A stretch of DNA of 64,000 nt, from NCBI RefSeq assembly GCF_011758745.1, contig NZ_JAANOV010000001.1:3410001-3474000 (forward strand), in the 5' to 3' direction. Position 1 is the stretch's first letter; each line of letters opens with the position of its first letter. The translations under genes and the position numbers were made by a program. The notes below the pieces were generated by a model, which was given only the letters and a program-made list of their open reading frames with translations, made no database searches and had not been told where the DNA came from. Positions 1-8,720 of the stretch are shown piece after piece. The DNA comes from Amycolatopsis granulosa. GTDB taxonomy: Bacteria; Actinomycetota; Actinomycetes; Mycobacteriales; Pseudonocardiaceae.

Positions 1-2064
1 GCCGAGCCGCGCCACCCCAGCGGTTTCGCCCCGGCGCCGCCGGTGAACGGTGCGGACGCCCCCGCCGCCCCGCTCCGCCGCCCGAACAGCGCTCCGGATG
101 CGCCACCGCCCCCGGCACGCGTGGACGCACCCGGCCCCCACCCGAGCGGCTACGCCAAGGCCCCGCACGTGACCGGCGCCGACGCTCCCGTCCGCCCCGC
201 GAGCACTGCCCGAAGCGAACCCCGCCACCCGAGTGGGTTCGTCCCGGCACCGCAGCCGGTGAACGGCGCCGACGCGCCCGCCCCGCATCCCAGCGGCTTC
301 AGCGAGCTGCCGCTCGCGAACGGCGTCGAACACGCCCCCCGCCACCCGAGCGGCTTCCTGGCCGCCCCGCCGCCGGCCGGCCGCGAAGACGGGCGCCACC
401 CGAGTGGCTTCGCCGAGCCGCCCGGGGACGACGCCGACGATCGTCCGGGCGGGAATCCGCTCGAGACGTCCCAGCCGTCCGGCCGGGCGGAGCCTCCCCG
501 GGCTCGTCCCGGGCCGGCCACGCCCCCGCCCGCCAACCGGCGTCCCGGCGACGATCCGGAGCCGGCCGCGTCCGACGCGGCCGCCGAAGCCACCCAGCTC
601 GCGGAGGCCGTGGGACGGCCGAACGGACCCCGGCGCCCGCCGCGCGCTCGCCCGGTGACGCCAGCCGACCGGCTGACCATGACCGACGAGCTGGAGCCGG
701 TCGGGGACCACACCAAGGTCCGCCGCAAGATCGACAACACCCTCGCCCGGTTCGCGGCCGCCCATGAGGAGCTCGCCGCCGAGGAGGCCAAGCGCCAGGA
801 GCGCCGCGAGCGGCTCATCGCGCGGCCGGTGGCGCTCATCGAGCAGACCCGCACCCGTCTGCAGCGCGTCGTCGCGCCGGTCAAGAGCGCCGACGACGAG
901 CAGGCCGCGCCGCAGACGCGCCTGCAGGAGAAGAAGCAGCGCCGCAGCGAGCGGTCGATCCGCATCACCCGCATCGCCTGCGCCGTGCTCGCCGGCTTGA
1001 TCTTCCTGGCCACCGGCGCGCTGTGGGGCACCAAGACCTGGTTCAACAGCAAGTTCACCGAAATCGCCGCCCTCGACGAGAACTCGTCGGACATCCAGAA
1101 CGCGGCCGGCCAGACCGGCGACGAGAACTTCCTCATCGTCGGCTCCGACACCCGCGCCGGCGCCACCGCGGAGGAGAACGTCGGCGACGCCGACGCGGTG
1201 GGCGGCGCCCGTTCGGACACCGTGATGCTCGCCCACGTGCCGGCCGACCGGAAGCGCGTGGTGGTCGTGTCCTTCCCGCGCGACCTGGAGATCTCCCGCC
1301 CCGCGTGCGAGCGCTACGACGCGAACACCGGGCACTACACCGCCGAGGTCGTCCCGGCGGCGACGAAGGTGAAGCTGAACACCGCCTACGCGGTCGGCGG
1401 CCCCAAGTGCCTCACCAAGTGGGTGCAGCAGCTCACCGGGATGCGCCTCAACCACTTCGTGGGCATCGACTTCGGCGGGTTCAAGGACATGGTCGACGCC
1501 GTGCACGGCGTGACGGTGCACGTCGACAAACCGATCAAGGACTCCGTGCTCGGGATGGTGATCTCGCAGACCGGTGACGTGACGATTTCCGGCGACCAGG
1601 CGCTCAGCTTCGTCCGCGCCCGTCACGTCCAGGGCGACCCGACCTCGGACTACGGCCGGATCAAGCGCCAGCAGGATTTCATCTCCGCGCTGCTGCGGAA
1701 GGCGATGTCCCAGGGTGTCATCACCGACCCGACCCAGCTGACGAACTTCGTCACCGCCTTCGCCCGGGCCACCTTCGGCGACAACATCGGCGTCGACCAG
1801 ATGCTCACGCTGGCCCAGTCGATGAAGGGCCTGGACCCCAGCAAGCTCACGTTCCTCACCGTGCCGACCACGGGTGAGTCGAACGCCCGCGGCAACGAGG
1901 TGCTGCTGGAGACCAAGTCGCGGGACCTGTTCCACGCGTTGATCGACAACACCCCGCTGCCCGGTTCGCCCGAATACGAAGCCGCGCACCCGTCGTCGAC
2001 CCCGATCCCGTCCCCGACACCCACCCCGGCGAAGTCGACACGTTCGCGCTCGTCGGACTCGTGA
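1..2064 (+). CDS. LytR-CpsA-Psr (LCP) family cell-wall ligase, 5'-truncated by the window edge
   Basis: The frame is open from base 1, so the real start lies upstream and 687 codons are visible. About 300 residues of Pro/Ala-rich, probably disordered cytoplasmic sequence with HPSGF/Y repeats come first. A membrane segment at about residues 325-342 (IACAVLAGLIFLATGALW) follows, then an extracellular LCP domain at about 375-570. Family motifs seen are NFLIVGSDTRAG, RSDTVMLAHV, SFPRDLEI and RARHVQGDPTSDYGRIKRQQ, which hold the Arg/Asp residues that bind the polyprenyl-pyrophosphate substrate. LCP enzymes transfer lipid-linked glycopolymers (arabinogalactan in this lineage) onto peptidoglycan. 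The tail is Ser/Thr/Pro-rich. Its position beside phoU matches Rv0822c in M. tuberculosis. Family call sure; polymer substrate inferred. Confidence 0.92.
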   Translation, partial: AEPRHPSGFAPAPPVNGADAPAAPLRRPNSAPDAPPPPARVDAPGPHPSGYAKAPHVTGADAPVRPASTARSEPRHPSGFVPAPQPVNGADAPAPHPSGFSELPLANGVEHAPRHPSGFLAAPPPAGREDGRHPSGFAEPPGDDADDRPGGNPLETSQPSGRAEPPRARPGPATPPPANRRPGDDPEPAASDAAAEATQLAEAVGRPNGPRRPPRARPVTPADRLTMTDELEPVGDHTKVRRKIDNTLARFAAAHEELAAEEAKRQERRERLIARPVALIEQTRTRLQRVVAPVKSADDEQAAPQTRLQEKKQRRSERSIRITRIACAVLAGLIFLATGALWGTKTWFNSKFTEIAALDENSSDIQNAAGQTGDENFLIVGSDTRAGATAEENVGDADAVGGARSDTVMLAHVPADRKRVVVVSFPRDLEISRPACERYDANTGHYTAEVVPAATKVKLNTAYAVGGPKCLTKWVQQLTGMRLNHFVGIDFGGFKDMVDAVHGVTVHVDKPIKDSVLGMVISQTGDVTISGDQALSFVRARHVQGDPTSDYGRIKRQQDFISALLRKAMSQGVITDPTQLTNFVTAFARATFGDNIGVDQMLTLAQSMKGLDPSKLTFLTVPTTGESNARGNEVLLETKSRDLFHALIDNTPLPGSPEYEAAHPSSTPIPSPTPTPAKSTRSRSSDS
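13..411 (+). repeat. HPSG(F/Y) motif repeats in the LCP N-terminus
   Basis: Six copies of His-Pro-Ser-Gly-Phe/Tyr start at 13, 139, 226, 286, 343 and 397, and a degenerate QPSGR follows. Most are preceded by Pro-Arg or Ala-Pro and followed after 3-8 residues by a Pro-rich stretch or NGADAP. Spacing is uneven (54-126 nt), so the protein motif is conserved rather than a strict DNA tandem repeat. The repeat continues to the window edge and may extend further upstream. Confidence 0.85.
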
Positions 2065-2080
2065 CAACTCGTTAGCACTG

Positions 2081-2135
2081 GTTCATGCTCGGTTCACTTC
2101 GCGATGCGGCGATTGCCCTGATCGGGTCGTAGAGT
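2081..2135 (+). promoter_or_regulatory. PHO box and -10 element of phoU
   Basis: Two 11-bp direct repeats, GTTCATGCTCG (2081-2091) and GTTCACTTCGC (2092-2102), match the GTTCAC-type PHO-box units known for PhoP in actinobacteria. A -10 hexamer TAGAGT (2130-2135) follows after 27 nt and sits 6 nt before the phoU ATG, so transcription probably begins at or next to the start codon. The pstS promoter shows the same 27-nt box-to--10 distance. The repeats are seen directly; PhoP binding is inferred. Confidence 0.72.
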
Positions 2136-2141
2136 GTGGCC

Positions 2142-2807
2142 ATGCGCGAGGCTTACCACGTCGAACTCGAAGACCTGGCCGCGAACCTGGCGGACATGTC
2201 GCTCCAGGCCGCGGCCGCCATGCAGAAGGCGACCCAGGCACTGCTCGAAGCCGATCTGTCCCTGGCCGAGCAGGTGATCGGCGACGACCAGAAGATCGAC
2301 GACGCCCGCGCCGAGAGCGAGGAGAAGGCGTACGCCCTGCTGGCGCTGCAGGCGCCGGTCGCGACGGACCTGCGGACCGTGCTGGCCGTGATCCACGCCG
2401 CGGAGAGCCTGGAGCGGATGGGCGACCTGGCCCTGCACGTCGCCAAGGCCGCCCGCCGCCGGCACCCGCAGGCCACGTTGCCCGAGCCGGTGCGGGAGTA
2501 CTTCGCCGAGATGGGCGAGCTGGACGTCCGGCTCGCGGAGAAGGTCGCCGACGTCATCAAGAGCCGGGACGTCGAGACGGCCCGTGCGCTGGAGGAGGAG
2601 GACGACCGCGTCGACGAGATCCACCGCCACCTGTTCACGGTGATCATGGACAAGGAGTGGCAGCACGGGGTCGCGGCCGCGGTCGACATCACGCTGCTCG
2701 GCCGGTTCTACGAGCGCTTCGCCGACCACGCGGTGTCGGTCGGCAAGCGGATGGTGTTCGTGGCGACCGGCAAGATGCCGGGCTACGCCCACGACGAGGA
2801 GCTCTGA
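2142..2807 (+). CDS. phoU: Phosphate transport system regulator PhoU
   Basis: This 221-residue all-helical protein has two PhoU repeats, as in the normal family. ESLERMGDLALHVAKAA lies in the first and ERFADHAVSVGKRMVFVATGK in the second, holding the E/D-rich metal-binding faces. PhoU couples the Pst transporter to the phosphate sensor kinase and keeps the Pho regulon off when phosphate is plentiful. ATG 2142 is preferred over GTG 2136 because a -10 hexamer sits 6 nt upstream of it, giving a leaderless message. It is separated from pstSCAB by about 3 kb but shares the same PHO-box arrangement. It corresponds to phoY2 in mycobacteria. Confidence 0.95.
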   Translation: MREAYHVELEDLAANLADMSLQAAAAMQKATQALLEADLSLAEQVIGDDQKIDDARAESEEKAYALLALQAPVATDLRTVLAVIHAAESLERMGDLALHVAKAARRRHPQATLPEPVREYFAEMGELDVRLAEKVADVIKSRDVETARALEEEDDRVDEIHRHLFTVIMDKEWQHGVAAAVDITLLGRFYERFADHAVSVGKRMVFVATGKMPGYAHDEEL

Positions 2808-2815
2808 AACACGGA

Positions 2816-3457
2816 CTAGGACTGACCGCCCGGTAACCGCTGGTGCAGGGCGGTCATCCGGGCGTCCAGGTCCGCCGCGGTTTCCGCCGCCGCACGCAGT
2901 TCGTCGGCGAAGTCGGCCGGCGCGGTGCCGGCGTACTTGTAGAACAGCTTGTGCTCGACGGCGGCCCAGAAGTCCATCCCGACCGTGCGCATCTGGATCT
3001 CGACCTTGACCCGCTCGACCCGGTCGGACAGGAACACCGGGATCCGCACGATCAGGTGCAGGCTGCGGTAGCCGTTCGGCTTGGGCGCGGCGATGTAGTC
3101 CTTGGTCCGCACGATCTCGACGTCGTCCTGACGGCCGAGCATCTCGGCGACCAGGTAGACGTCGGGCACGAACGGGCACACCACGCGGATGCCGGCGACG
3201 TCCTCGATGTGCTCGCGGATCGTCTCGACGCGCGGGTCGAGCCCCTTGCGGGCCAGCTTGTCGAGGATCGCCTCCGGCGACTTGACGCGGCTCGCCAGGT
3301 GCTCGATCGGGTCGTGCTGGTTCGCGAAGTCGAACTCCTCGGACAGGATCCGCAGCTTGGTCATCAGCTCGTCGATGCCGAACTTGTAGACCATGAGCTC
3401 ACGCTGGAGCGCCCGGAGCAGCGCGGCCGAGCGGCCGACCTCGTCGAGCACGGTCAT
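2816..3457 (-). CDS. Small alarmone synthetase (RelA/SpoT synthetase domain only)
   Basis: The 213-residue protein carries only a RelA/SpoT nucleotidyltransferase domain, with no HD hydrolase, TGS or ACT domain, so it resembles RelQ/RelP-type (p)ppGpp synthetases. Motifs seen are IEDVAGIRVVCPF, KPNGYRSLHLIV and VEIQMRTVGMDFWAAVEHKLFYKY, the last containing the metal-binding Glu and the acceptor-nucleotide loop. The predicted reaction is pyrophosphate transfer from ATP to GDP or GTP. It converges with phoU, leaving 8 nt between stops. A -10 hexamer TAGGCT (minus strand, 3464-3469) lies 6 nt before the ATG, which suggests a leaderless mRNA. Confidence 0.88.
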   Translation of the reverse strand: MTVLDEVGRSAALLRALQRELMVYKFGIDELMTKLRILSEEFDFANQHDPIEHLASRVKSPEAILDKLARKGLDPRVETIREHIEDVAGIRVVCPFVPDVYLVAEMLGRQDDVEIVRTKDYIAAPKPNGYRSLHLIVRIPVFLSDRVERVKVEIQMRTVGMDFWAAVEHKLFYKYAGTAPADFADELRAAAETAADLDARMTALHQRLPGGQS

Positions 3458-3479
3458 GCGACCAGCCTACCCAGCGGGT

Positions 3480-4388
3480 TCAGGGTGCGTCCCGCACCGA
3501 GCGGGTGGCCCCGATCGAGGCCGCGACGACGCAGCAGATGGCGAGCCACTGCAACGGGTGCAGCGCCTCCCCGAGCACCAGCAGCCCGGACAACGCGGCG
3601 ACGGCCGGTTCGAGGCTCATCAGGATGCCGAACACCCGCGGCGGGATCTTCCGCAGCGCCTCCAGTTCCAGCGAGTACGGGATGACCGAGGACAGCAGCG
3701 CCACGGCCAGCCCGATGAGCAGCACCCACGGCGACAGCAGGTTCACGCCGCTTTCCACGACGCCCACCGGCATCACCGCGACGGCGGCGACCGCCATGCC
3801 GAGCGCGAGGCCCTTGCCCTCTTCGGTGCGCTTGCCCAGGGACGCGGACAGCAGGATGTACAGGCCCCAGCAGGCGCCCGCGACCAGTGCGAACAGGATG
3901 CCGAGCAGCGAGAGGTCGCCGCGCGTCTCGGCGAGCAGCACGACACCGCCCGCCGCCAGCGCCGCCCACAGCACGTCGAGCCAGCGCCGCGAACCGGCCA
4001 GCGCGACCGCGAGCGGCCCGAGGAACTCGATGGTGACCGCGATGCCCTGCGGGATGCGCGCGAGGGCCTGGTAGAAGGTCACGTTCATGGTGCCGAGCAC
4101 CACGCCGTACGCGATGACCACCGGCAGCGCCCGGCGGCCCATGCGCAGCACCGGACGCCACACGAGCAGCAGCACCAGCGCCGCGAAGAACAACCGCAGC
4201 GTGACCGTGCCGGCCGGCCCGGTGCTCGCGAAGAGCTGCTTCGCGAGCGAGGCGCCCACCTGGACGCTGACGATGCCGATCAGCACCTGCAACGGCGGCG
4301 GGATGGCCCCGAGTGCCCGCCCCGCCGCCGCGAGCACCCGGGGTTTCGGCAGTCTGCCGCCGACGCCTTCCACGTGAACCTGAACCAC
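3480..4388 (-). CDS. EamA/RhtA-type drug/metabolite exporter
   Basis: This 302-residue membrane protein has about ten hydrophobic segments in two EamA halves, for example VVLGTMNVTFYQALARIP and the second-half segment around LLIGLAVALLSSVIPY. The closest recognised type is RhtA (threonine/homoserine exporter), where the pattern FYxALxRIPxGIAVTIEFLGP is typical. The real substrate cannot be read from sequence. The start is uncertain: GTG 4388 gives a hydrophilic lead of about 30 residues, and shorter starts are possible. It lies 22 nt upstream of the alarmone synthetase start, on the same strand. Confidence 0.85.
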   Translation of the reverse strand: MVQVHVEGVGGRLPKPRVLAAAGRALGAIPPPLQVLIGIVSVQVGASLAKQLFASTGPAGTVTLRLFFAALVLLLVWRPVLRMGRRALPVVIAYGVVLGTMNVTFYQALARIPQGIAVTIEFLGPLAVALAGSRRWLDVLWAALAAGGVVLLAETRGDLSLLGILFALVAGACWGLYILLSASLGKRTEEGKGLALGMAVAAVAVMPVGVVESGVNLLSPWVLLIGLAVALLSSVIPYSLELEALRKIPPRVFGILMSLEPAVAALSGLLVLGEALHPLQWLAICCVVAASIGATRSVRDAP

Positions 4389-4495
4389 GTCTGAAGACGC
4401 TAGCGGCCGTCACCGACAGTTCCCAGCGGATCCGGGGCAAGTGCTACGCAGGCCACCCCCGGGGTGTGAGTTCCGGTGGACGCCCGGTCACTCGT

Positions 4496-4801
4496 TCAGT
4501 CCTGGGCGGGGACGTCGGTCAGCCGGCGCAGGGTGAACGGCTCGGCGAGGATCTCCTCCAGGACCTGGGCGACGTGGGTGAAGTGCGGCAGCGAGAAGTG
4601 GTAGTCGAGCGCGGCGCTGTCGGCCCACTCCTCGACGATGACCATGCGGCTGGGGTCCGCCGGGTCCGCGTAGGGCTGGTAGCCCAGGCAGCCTTCCTCG
4701 GCGAGCGACGGGGCGATCATCGCGGTCAGCTCGTCGCGCAGGCGCTGCTCCTGCCCGGGCTTGGCGGTGAAACCGGCGACGATGGTGAGGGTGTTCGACA
4801 T
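4496..4801 (-). CDS. Antibiotic biosynthesis monooxygenase (ABM) domain protein
   Basis: A 101-residue single ABM (ferredoxin-like alpha/beta) domain, the size of YgiN-type quinol monooxygenases. Recognisable elements are LTIVAGFTAKPGQEQRLRDEL, EEGCLGYQPYADPADPSRMVIVEEWAD and a C-terminal HFTHVAQVLEEILAEP. These small dimeric proteins oxidise quinones or simply bind aromatic ligands; the substrate here is unknown. A Shine-Dalgarno AGGAG lies 8 nt before the ATG. It is transcribed divergently from the MmyB-type regulator at 4950, a plausible controller. Confidence 0.82.
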   Translation of the reverse strand: MSNTLTIVAGFTAKPGQEQRLRDELTAMIAPSLAEEGCLGYQPYADPADPSRMVIVEEWADSAALDYHFSLPHFTHVAQVLEEILAEPFTLRRLTDVPAQD

Positions 4802-4949
4802 GGTGGAATCTCCTGATCATCCGGGGTGAACGAGATCCATCCTGCGGCGCGTGCCCGCACGGGCCCAGGGCTCCGTGCGGCCGGGGTTCACCGAGCCTGG
4901 GTCTGCCGGGACCAGGCTCCGCAGCGGCGTTCTCGCGGATACTGGGGAC

Positions 4950-5813
4950 ATGGACCGCGCACAGCAGCTCACCGAGTTCCTCCAGACCCGGCGCGCCCGC
5001 CTGAGCCCGGACGAGGCCGGTGCCACCACCTTCGGGGGGCGGCGGCGCGTGCCGGGCCTGCGCCGGGAGGAACTGGCGCTGCTCGCCGGGGTGAGCGTCG
5101 ACTACTACACCCGCTTGGAACAGGGCCGCGCCCGCAACGTCTCCGCCGACGTCCTGGACGCCGTCGCCCGCGCGCTCCGCCTCGACCCGGACGAAACCGC
5201 TCACCTGCACAACCTCGCCCAGCCCGGTGCCACCCGGAAACGTCCCAGCCGGCCCCAGCAGGTCGGTCCCGAGATGCGCCAGGCGCTGGAGGCACTGACC
5301 ACGGCCCCGGCCTACCTGATCGGACGGCGCCTGGACGTCCTGGGGTGGAACGAGCTGGCCCGCCTGCTGGTCGCCGACTTCCCCGCGCTGCCCGCCGCCG
5401 AGCGGAACATGGCCCGGCTGGTCTTCCTCGACGACGCGGCCCGCGACCTCTACCCGGACTGGGAGAGCAAGGCACGCGACACCGTCGCCAACCTCCGGTT
5501 CGACGCCGGCCGCCACCCCGATGATCCCCTGCTGGCCGCACTGGTGGGTGAGCTTTCCCTGCACAGCGCCGACTTCCGCCGCCTGTGGGCCGGCCACGCG
5601 GTGCGCGGCAAGACCCGTGGCCGCAAGCGGTTCGCCCATCCCCTGGTGGGCGAGCTCGCCCTCGACTACGTCGCGATGCGCGCCCCCGATGATCCCGACC
5701 TGACCATGATGATCTACAGCGCGCCCGCGGGTTCCGACACCGCGACCGCTCTCCAGCTCCTGGCCGGCCTCGCCGCGCCGGCGGATCCGCGGACCCTGCC
5801 CAGCCGCACCTGA
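4950..5813 (+). CDS. XRE-family regulator with MmyB-like ligand-binding domain
   Basis: The 287-residue protein starts with an XRE helix-turn-helix (residues about 30-85, RREELALLAGVSVDYYTRLEQGRARNVS). An MmyB-like PAS-type C-terminal domain follows (LDVLGWNELARLLVADF, then HPLVGELALDYVAM), as in many actinobacterial redox and secondary-metabolism regulators. ATG 4950 is chosen because the HTH follows at normal distance and a -10-like GATACT lies 6 nt upstream; an in-frame upstream ATG at 4851 would add 33 atypical residues. It diverges from the ABM monooxygenase gene, its likely target. Confidence 0.87.
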   Translation: MDRAQQLTEFLQTRRARLSPDEAGATTFGGRRRVPGLRREELALLAGVSVDYYTRLEQGRARNVSADVLDAVARALRLDPDETAHLHNLAQPGATRKRPSRPQQVGPEMRQALEALTTAPAYLIGRRLDVLGWNELARLLVADFPALPAAERNMARLVFLDDAARDLYPDWESKARDTVANLRFDAGRHPDDPLLAALVGELSLHSADFRRLWAGHAVRGKTRGRKRFAHPLVGELALDYVAMRAPDDPDLTMMIYSAPAGSDTATALQLLAGLAAPADPRTLPSRT

Positions 5814-5835
5814 TCCGCTGCCGGAACCCGGCGGA

Positions 5836-5881
5836 GACGACGAGACCCCCACAGCGGGGCAGAGCCGTGGGGGTCGTCGTC
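5836..5881. terminator. Bidirectional hairpin between the XRE gene and pstB
   Basis: Arms 5836-5852 and 5867-5881 pair over about 15 bp (GACGACGA..CCCCCAC with its complement), with a 2-nt bulge and a 14-nt loop. It lies between convergent stops at 5813 and 5892. There is no T-run, as is usual for GC-rich actinobacterial terminators. Confidence 0.7.
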
Positions 5882-5891
5882 CGCGGGAAGA

Positions 5892-6668
5892 TCAGCCGAA
5901 CCGGCCCGAGATGTAGTCCTCGGTCGCCTTCTCGCTGGGGTTGGAGAAGATCTTCTCCGTGTCGTTGATCTCCACCAGCCGTCCCGGCTGGCCGACGCCC
6001 GCCAGGTTGAAGAACGCCGTCTGGTCCGACACCCGCGCCGCCTGCTGCATGTTGTGCGTGACGATCACGATGGTGTAGTCCTTCTTCAGCTCGGCGATGA
6101 GGTCCTCGATCGCCAGCGTCGAGATCGGGTCCAGCGCCGAGCACGGCTCGTCCATCAGCAGCACGTCCGGCCGCACGGCGATGGCCCGCGCGATGCACAG
6201 CCGCTGCTGCTGGCCGCCGGAGAGGCTGCCGCCCGGCTTGTGCAGCCGGTCCTTGACCTCGTTCCACAGGTTCGCGCCGCGCAGGGCCCGCTCGGCGATC
6301 TCGTCGAGCTGCTTCTTGTTCTTCGTGCCGGCCAGCTTGAGCCCGGCCACCACGTTGTCCCGGATGGACATCGTGGGGAACGGGTTGGGCCGCTGGAACA
6401 CCATGCCGATGGTGCGGCGGACCTGGACCGGGTCCACCGAGGACGAGTAGATGTCCTCGCCGTCCAGCAGCACCTGCCCGTCGGCCCGCGCGCCCGGAAT
6501 GACCTCGTGCATCCGGTTCAGCGTGCGCAGCACCGTGGACTTGCCGCAGCCGGACGGGCCGATGAAGGCGGTGACGTTCCGCGGCGGCACGGACAGCGTG
6601 ACGCTGTCGACGGCGTGGAACTTGCCGTAGTAGATGTCGAGGTCCTTGACGTCGATTCGCTTGGCCAT
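5892..6668 (-). CDS. pstB: Phosphate ABC transporter ATP-binding protein PstB
   Basis: At 258 residues this is normal PstB size. It has Walker [10 protein letters not shown] (about residues 37-45), signature LSGGQQQR (about 152), Walker [14 protein letters not shown], and the switch His in IVTHNMQQA. It supplies ATP hydrolysis to the PstCA channel for high-affinity phosphate uptake at the cytoplasmic membrane. It is the last gene of pstSCAB, 10 nt after pstA, and is followed by a hairpin at 5836-5881. M. tuberculosis keeps the related phoT beside mshD and glnR; here the whole pst operon occupies that place. Confidence 0.97.
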   Translation of the reverse strand: MAKRIDVKDLDIYYGKFHAVDSVTLSVPPRNVTAFIGPSGCGKSTVLRTLNRMHEVIPGARADGQVLLDGEDIYSSSVDPVQVRRTIGMVFQRPNPFPTMSIRDNVVAGLKLAGTKNKKQLDEIAERALRGANLWNEVKDRLHKPGGSLSGGQQQRLCIARAIAVRPDVLLMDEPCSALDPISTLAIEDLIAELKKDYTIVIVTHNMQQAARVSDQTAFFNLAGVGQPGRLVEINDTEKIFSNPSEKATEDYISGRFG

Positions 6669-6678
6669 TGCGGAACGC

Positions 6679-7605
6679 TCACTTCTTCTTGGGGGCGACC
6701 ATGCGGGACACCACCGTGGCGATCAGGTTGATGAGGGCGATGATGAGGACCAGCGTGAGCGCCGCGCCCCAAATGCGGTCGAACCCGACGCTGCCCGGCT
6801 CCATGGAGTTGGTGGCCCGCTCGTTGTTCATCAACAGCGGCAGCGAGGCCTGGTTGTTGCTGAACAGGTCCCAGTTGGTGTAGGCGGAGTAGCCGACCAG
6901 CACGAGCAGCGGCGCGGTTTCGCCCATGACGCGGGCGAGCGCCATCATGATGCCGCTGATGATGCCGGACAACGCGGTCGGCAGGACGATCTTCATGATC
7001 GTCTTCCACTTGGGCACACCCAGCGCGTAGGACGCCTCACGCAGGTCGTCCGGCACGATCCGCAGCATCTCCTCCGCGGACCGCACCACGACCGGGATCA
7101 TCAGCAGCACCAGTGCCAGGGACACCGCGAACCCGCTGCGCGGCAGGCCCAGCGTGGTGATCCACAACGCGTAGATGAACAACGCGGCCACGATCGACGG
7201 CACACCCGACAGGATGTCCACCATGAACGTGGTGATCCGCGCGAGCCGGGTGCCCCGGCCGTACTCGACCAGGTAGACCGCGACGAGCAGACCCAGCGGC
7301 ACCGAGATGATCGCGCACATCAGACCCTGTTCCAGGGTGCCGATGATCGCGTGCAGGGCACCGCCACCGACCTCGTCGGACAGCACCGACCCGAAGTCCT
7401 GGCTCCACCAGTTGGTGTACGGAATGCGCTTCACGCCGTTCGAGATCACCGTGAAAAGCACCCACACCAGCGGTGCGACGGCGATCAGGAACGACAGCCA
7501 CACGAGCACGGTGGCGAGCGCGTTCTTCGCCTTCCGGCCGGGGCTGACCTGCTGGAACGCCGGCGGCGAGGCGAGGCGTTCGGTTTCCGAGAGCGTGCTG
7601 GTCAT
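6679..7605 (-). CDS. pstA: Phosphate ABC transporter permease PstA
   Basis: A 308-residue inner-membrane permease starting [11 protein letters not shown], with about six transmembrane segments. The first is [24 protein letters not shown]. The PstA coupling-loop region is [28 protein letters not shown], where the EAA motif contacts PstB. It forms the phosphate channel with PstC. The ATG overlaps the pstC stop (TGATG, 1 nt shared), so the two are probably translationally coupled. The open frame runs on upstream through pstC in another frame; ATG 7605 is the family start. Confidence 0.96.
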   Translation of the reverse strand: MTSTLSETERLASPPAFQQVSPGRKAKNALATVLVWLSFLIAVAPLVWVLFTVISNGVKRIPYTNWWSQDFGSVLSDEVGGGALHAIIGTLEQGLMCAIISVPLGLLVAVYLVEYGRGTRLARITTFMVDILSGVPSIVAALFIYALWITTLGLPRSGFAVSLALVLLMIPVVVRSAEEMLRIVPDDLREASYALGVPKWKTIMKIVLPTALSGIISGIMMALARVMGETAPLLVLVGYSAYTNWDLFSNNQASLPLLMNNERATNSMEPGSVGFDRIWGAALTLVLIIALINLIATVVSRMVAPKKK

Positions 7606-8594
7606 CAGTCCGCCTTCCGCTCGCCGATGATGGACCGGCCCGCGAGGTTCACCGCGAACGTCAGCACGAACAACACCAGACCGGACGCGATGTAGGCACC
7701 GGCGGACCTGGGGTTGTTGAACTCGGCGTAGTTCGCGGCGATCTGCGACGCGAACGTCGCGCCGCCGTCGTTGAGGCTCCAGCCGAACGTCTTGCCCGCC
7801 GGGATGTAGAGGATCACGGTGAGCGCGATCGTCTCGCCCAGCGCCCGGCCGAGACCGAGCATCGAGGCGCCGATGTAGCCGGACTTGCCGAACGGCAGCA
7901 CGGTCGTCCGGATGACCTCCCAGCGGGTGGCGCCCAGCGCGAGCGCGCCTTCGATCTGGGCGGTCGGCGTGCGCTCGAACACCTCGCGGGACAGCGAGGT
8001 GATGATCGGCAGCAGCATCACCGCGAGCACGACGCCGGCGGTGAAGATCGTGCCCTGGAAGTTCGGGTAGACGTTGCCCGAGCCGAAGATCGGGATGAAC
8101 CCCAGGTTCTTGTTGAGCCATTCCGCGATGGGCGCGAGCTTCGGCGCGAACACGAGGATGCCCCACAGGCCGAAGATGATCGAGGGCACCGCGGCCAGCA
8201 GGTCGACGACGTAGGCGAAGGGCCGGGCCAGCCGGCGCGGCGCGTACTGGGTCAGGAACAACGCGATGCCCAGGGAGATCGGCATCGCGATGATCAGCGC
8301 CAGCAGCGACGTGTAGATGGTGACCAGCAGCAGGTCCAGGATGCCGAACCGGAGGTGGTTCGGGTCGCCGGTCTGCCAGGTGCGGGCGGTGAGGAAGTTG
8401 AGCTCGTTCGCCTTGAGCGCCGGGATCGCCTGCACGATCAGGAAGACGCCGATCAGCCCGATGAGCGCGACGACGAAGACGCCCGCCCCGGTCGTCAGGT
8501 TCTTGAAGATGCGGTCGCCGGGCCGCACCTTGGCGGTCCGGTTCGGTGTGGCCAGTGCCGAGGGGTTCTCAGTGGCCGGTGGTTGCGCCGTAAT
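7605..8594 (-). CDS. pstC: Phosphate ABC transporter permease PstC, apparent ATT start
   Basis: The permease partner of PstA, 329 residues from the proposed start. About six membrane segments are present, including a first one around GVFVVALIGLIGVFLIVQAIPAL, and the coupling loop EGALALGATRWEVIRTTVLPFGKSGY. The best-placed ribosome site is GGAGG ending 6 nt before an ATT codon at 8592-8594 (reading ATT ACG GCG CAA). The next upstream GTG (8636) lies inside a strong hairpin, and the next downstream GTG would cut 22 residues and lacks a clear Shine-Dalgarno. ATT starts are rare but real (infC in E. coli). Function certain; start uncertain. Confidence 0.9.
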   Translation of the reverse strand: MTAQPPATENPSALATPNRTAKVRPGDRIFKNLTTGAGVFVVALIGLIGVFLIVQAIPALKANELNFLTARTWQTGDPNHLRFGILDLLLVTIYTSLLALIIAMPISLGIALFLTQYAPRRLARPFAYVVDLLAAVPSIIFGLWGILVFAPKLAPIAEWLNKNLGFIPIFGSGNVYPNFQGTIFTAGVVLAVMLLPIITSLSREVFERTPTAQIEGALALGATRWEVIRTTVLPFGKSGYIGASMLGLGRALGETIALTVILYIPAGKTFGWSLNDGGATFASQIAANYAEFNNPRSAGAYIASGLVLFVLTFAVNLAGRSIIGERKAD

Positions 8595-8625
8595 CGGGGG
8601 CCTCCGGGAGTGGTCCAGACGACGA

Positions 8626-8658
8626 CGGACGCCCACCGGTGTCCCCGGTGGGCGTCCG
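8626..8658 (-). promoter_or_regulatory. Intercistronic hairpin between pstS and pstC
   Basis: A perfect 14-bp stem (CGGACGCCCACCGG at 8626-8639 paired with 8645-8658) with a 5-nt loop and no T-run sits in the 126-nt gap between pstS and pstC. Such structures commonly protect the upstream binding-protein mRNA or terminate part of the transcripts, so that PstS outnumbers the membrane subunits. The role here is inferred. Confidence 0.72.
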
Positions 8659-8720
8659 CCTCGCGAATGACTCGCTCATCACGTACTCAGTGCAACCCAA
8701 TCAGGGGTGGCAGGCAAGGA

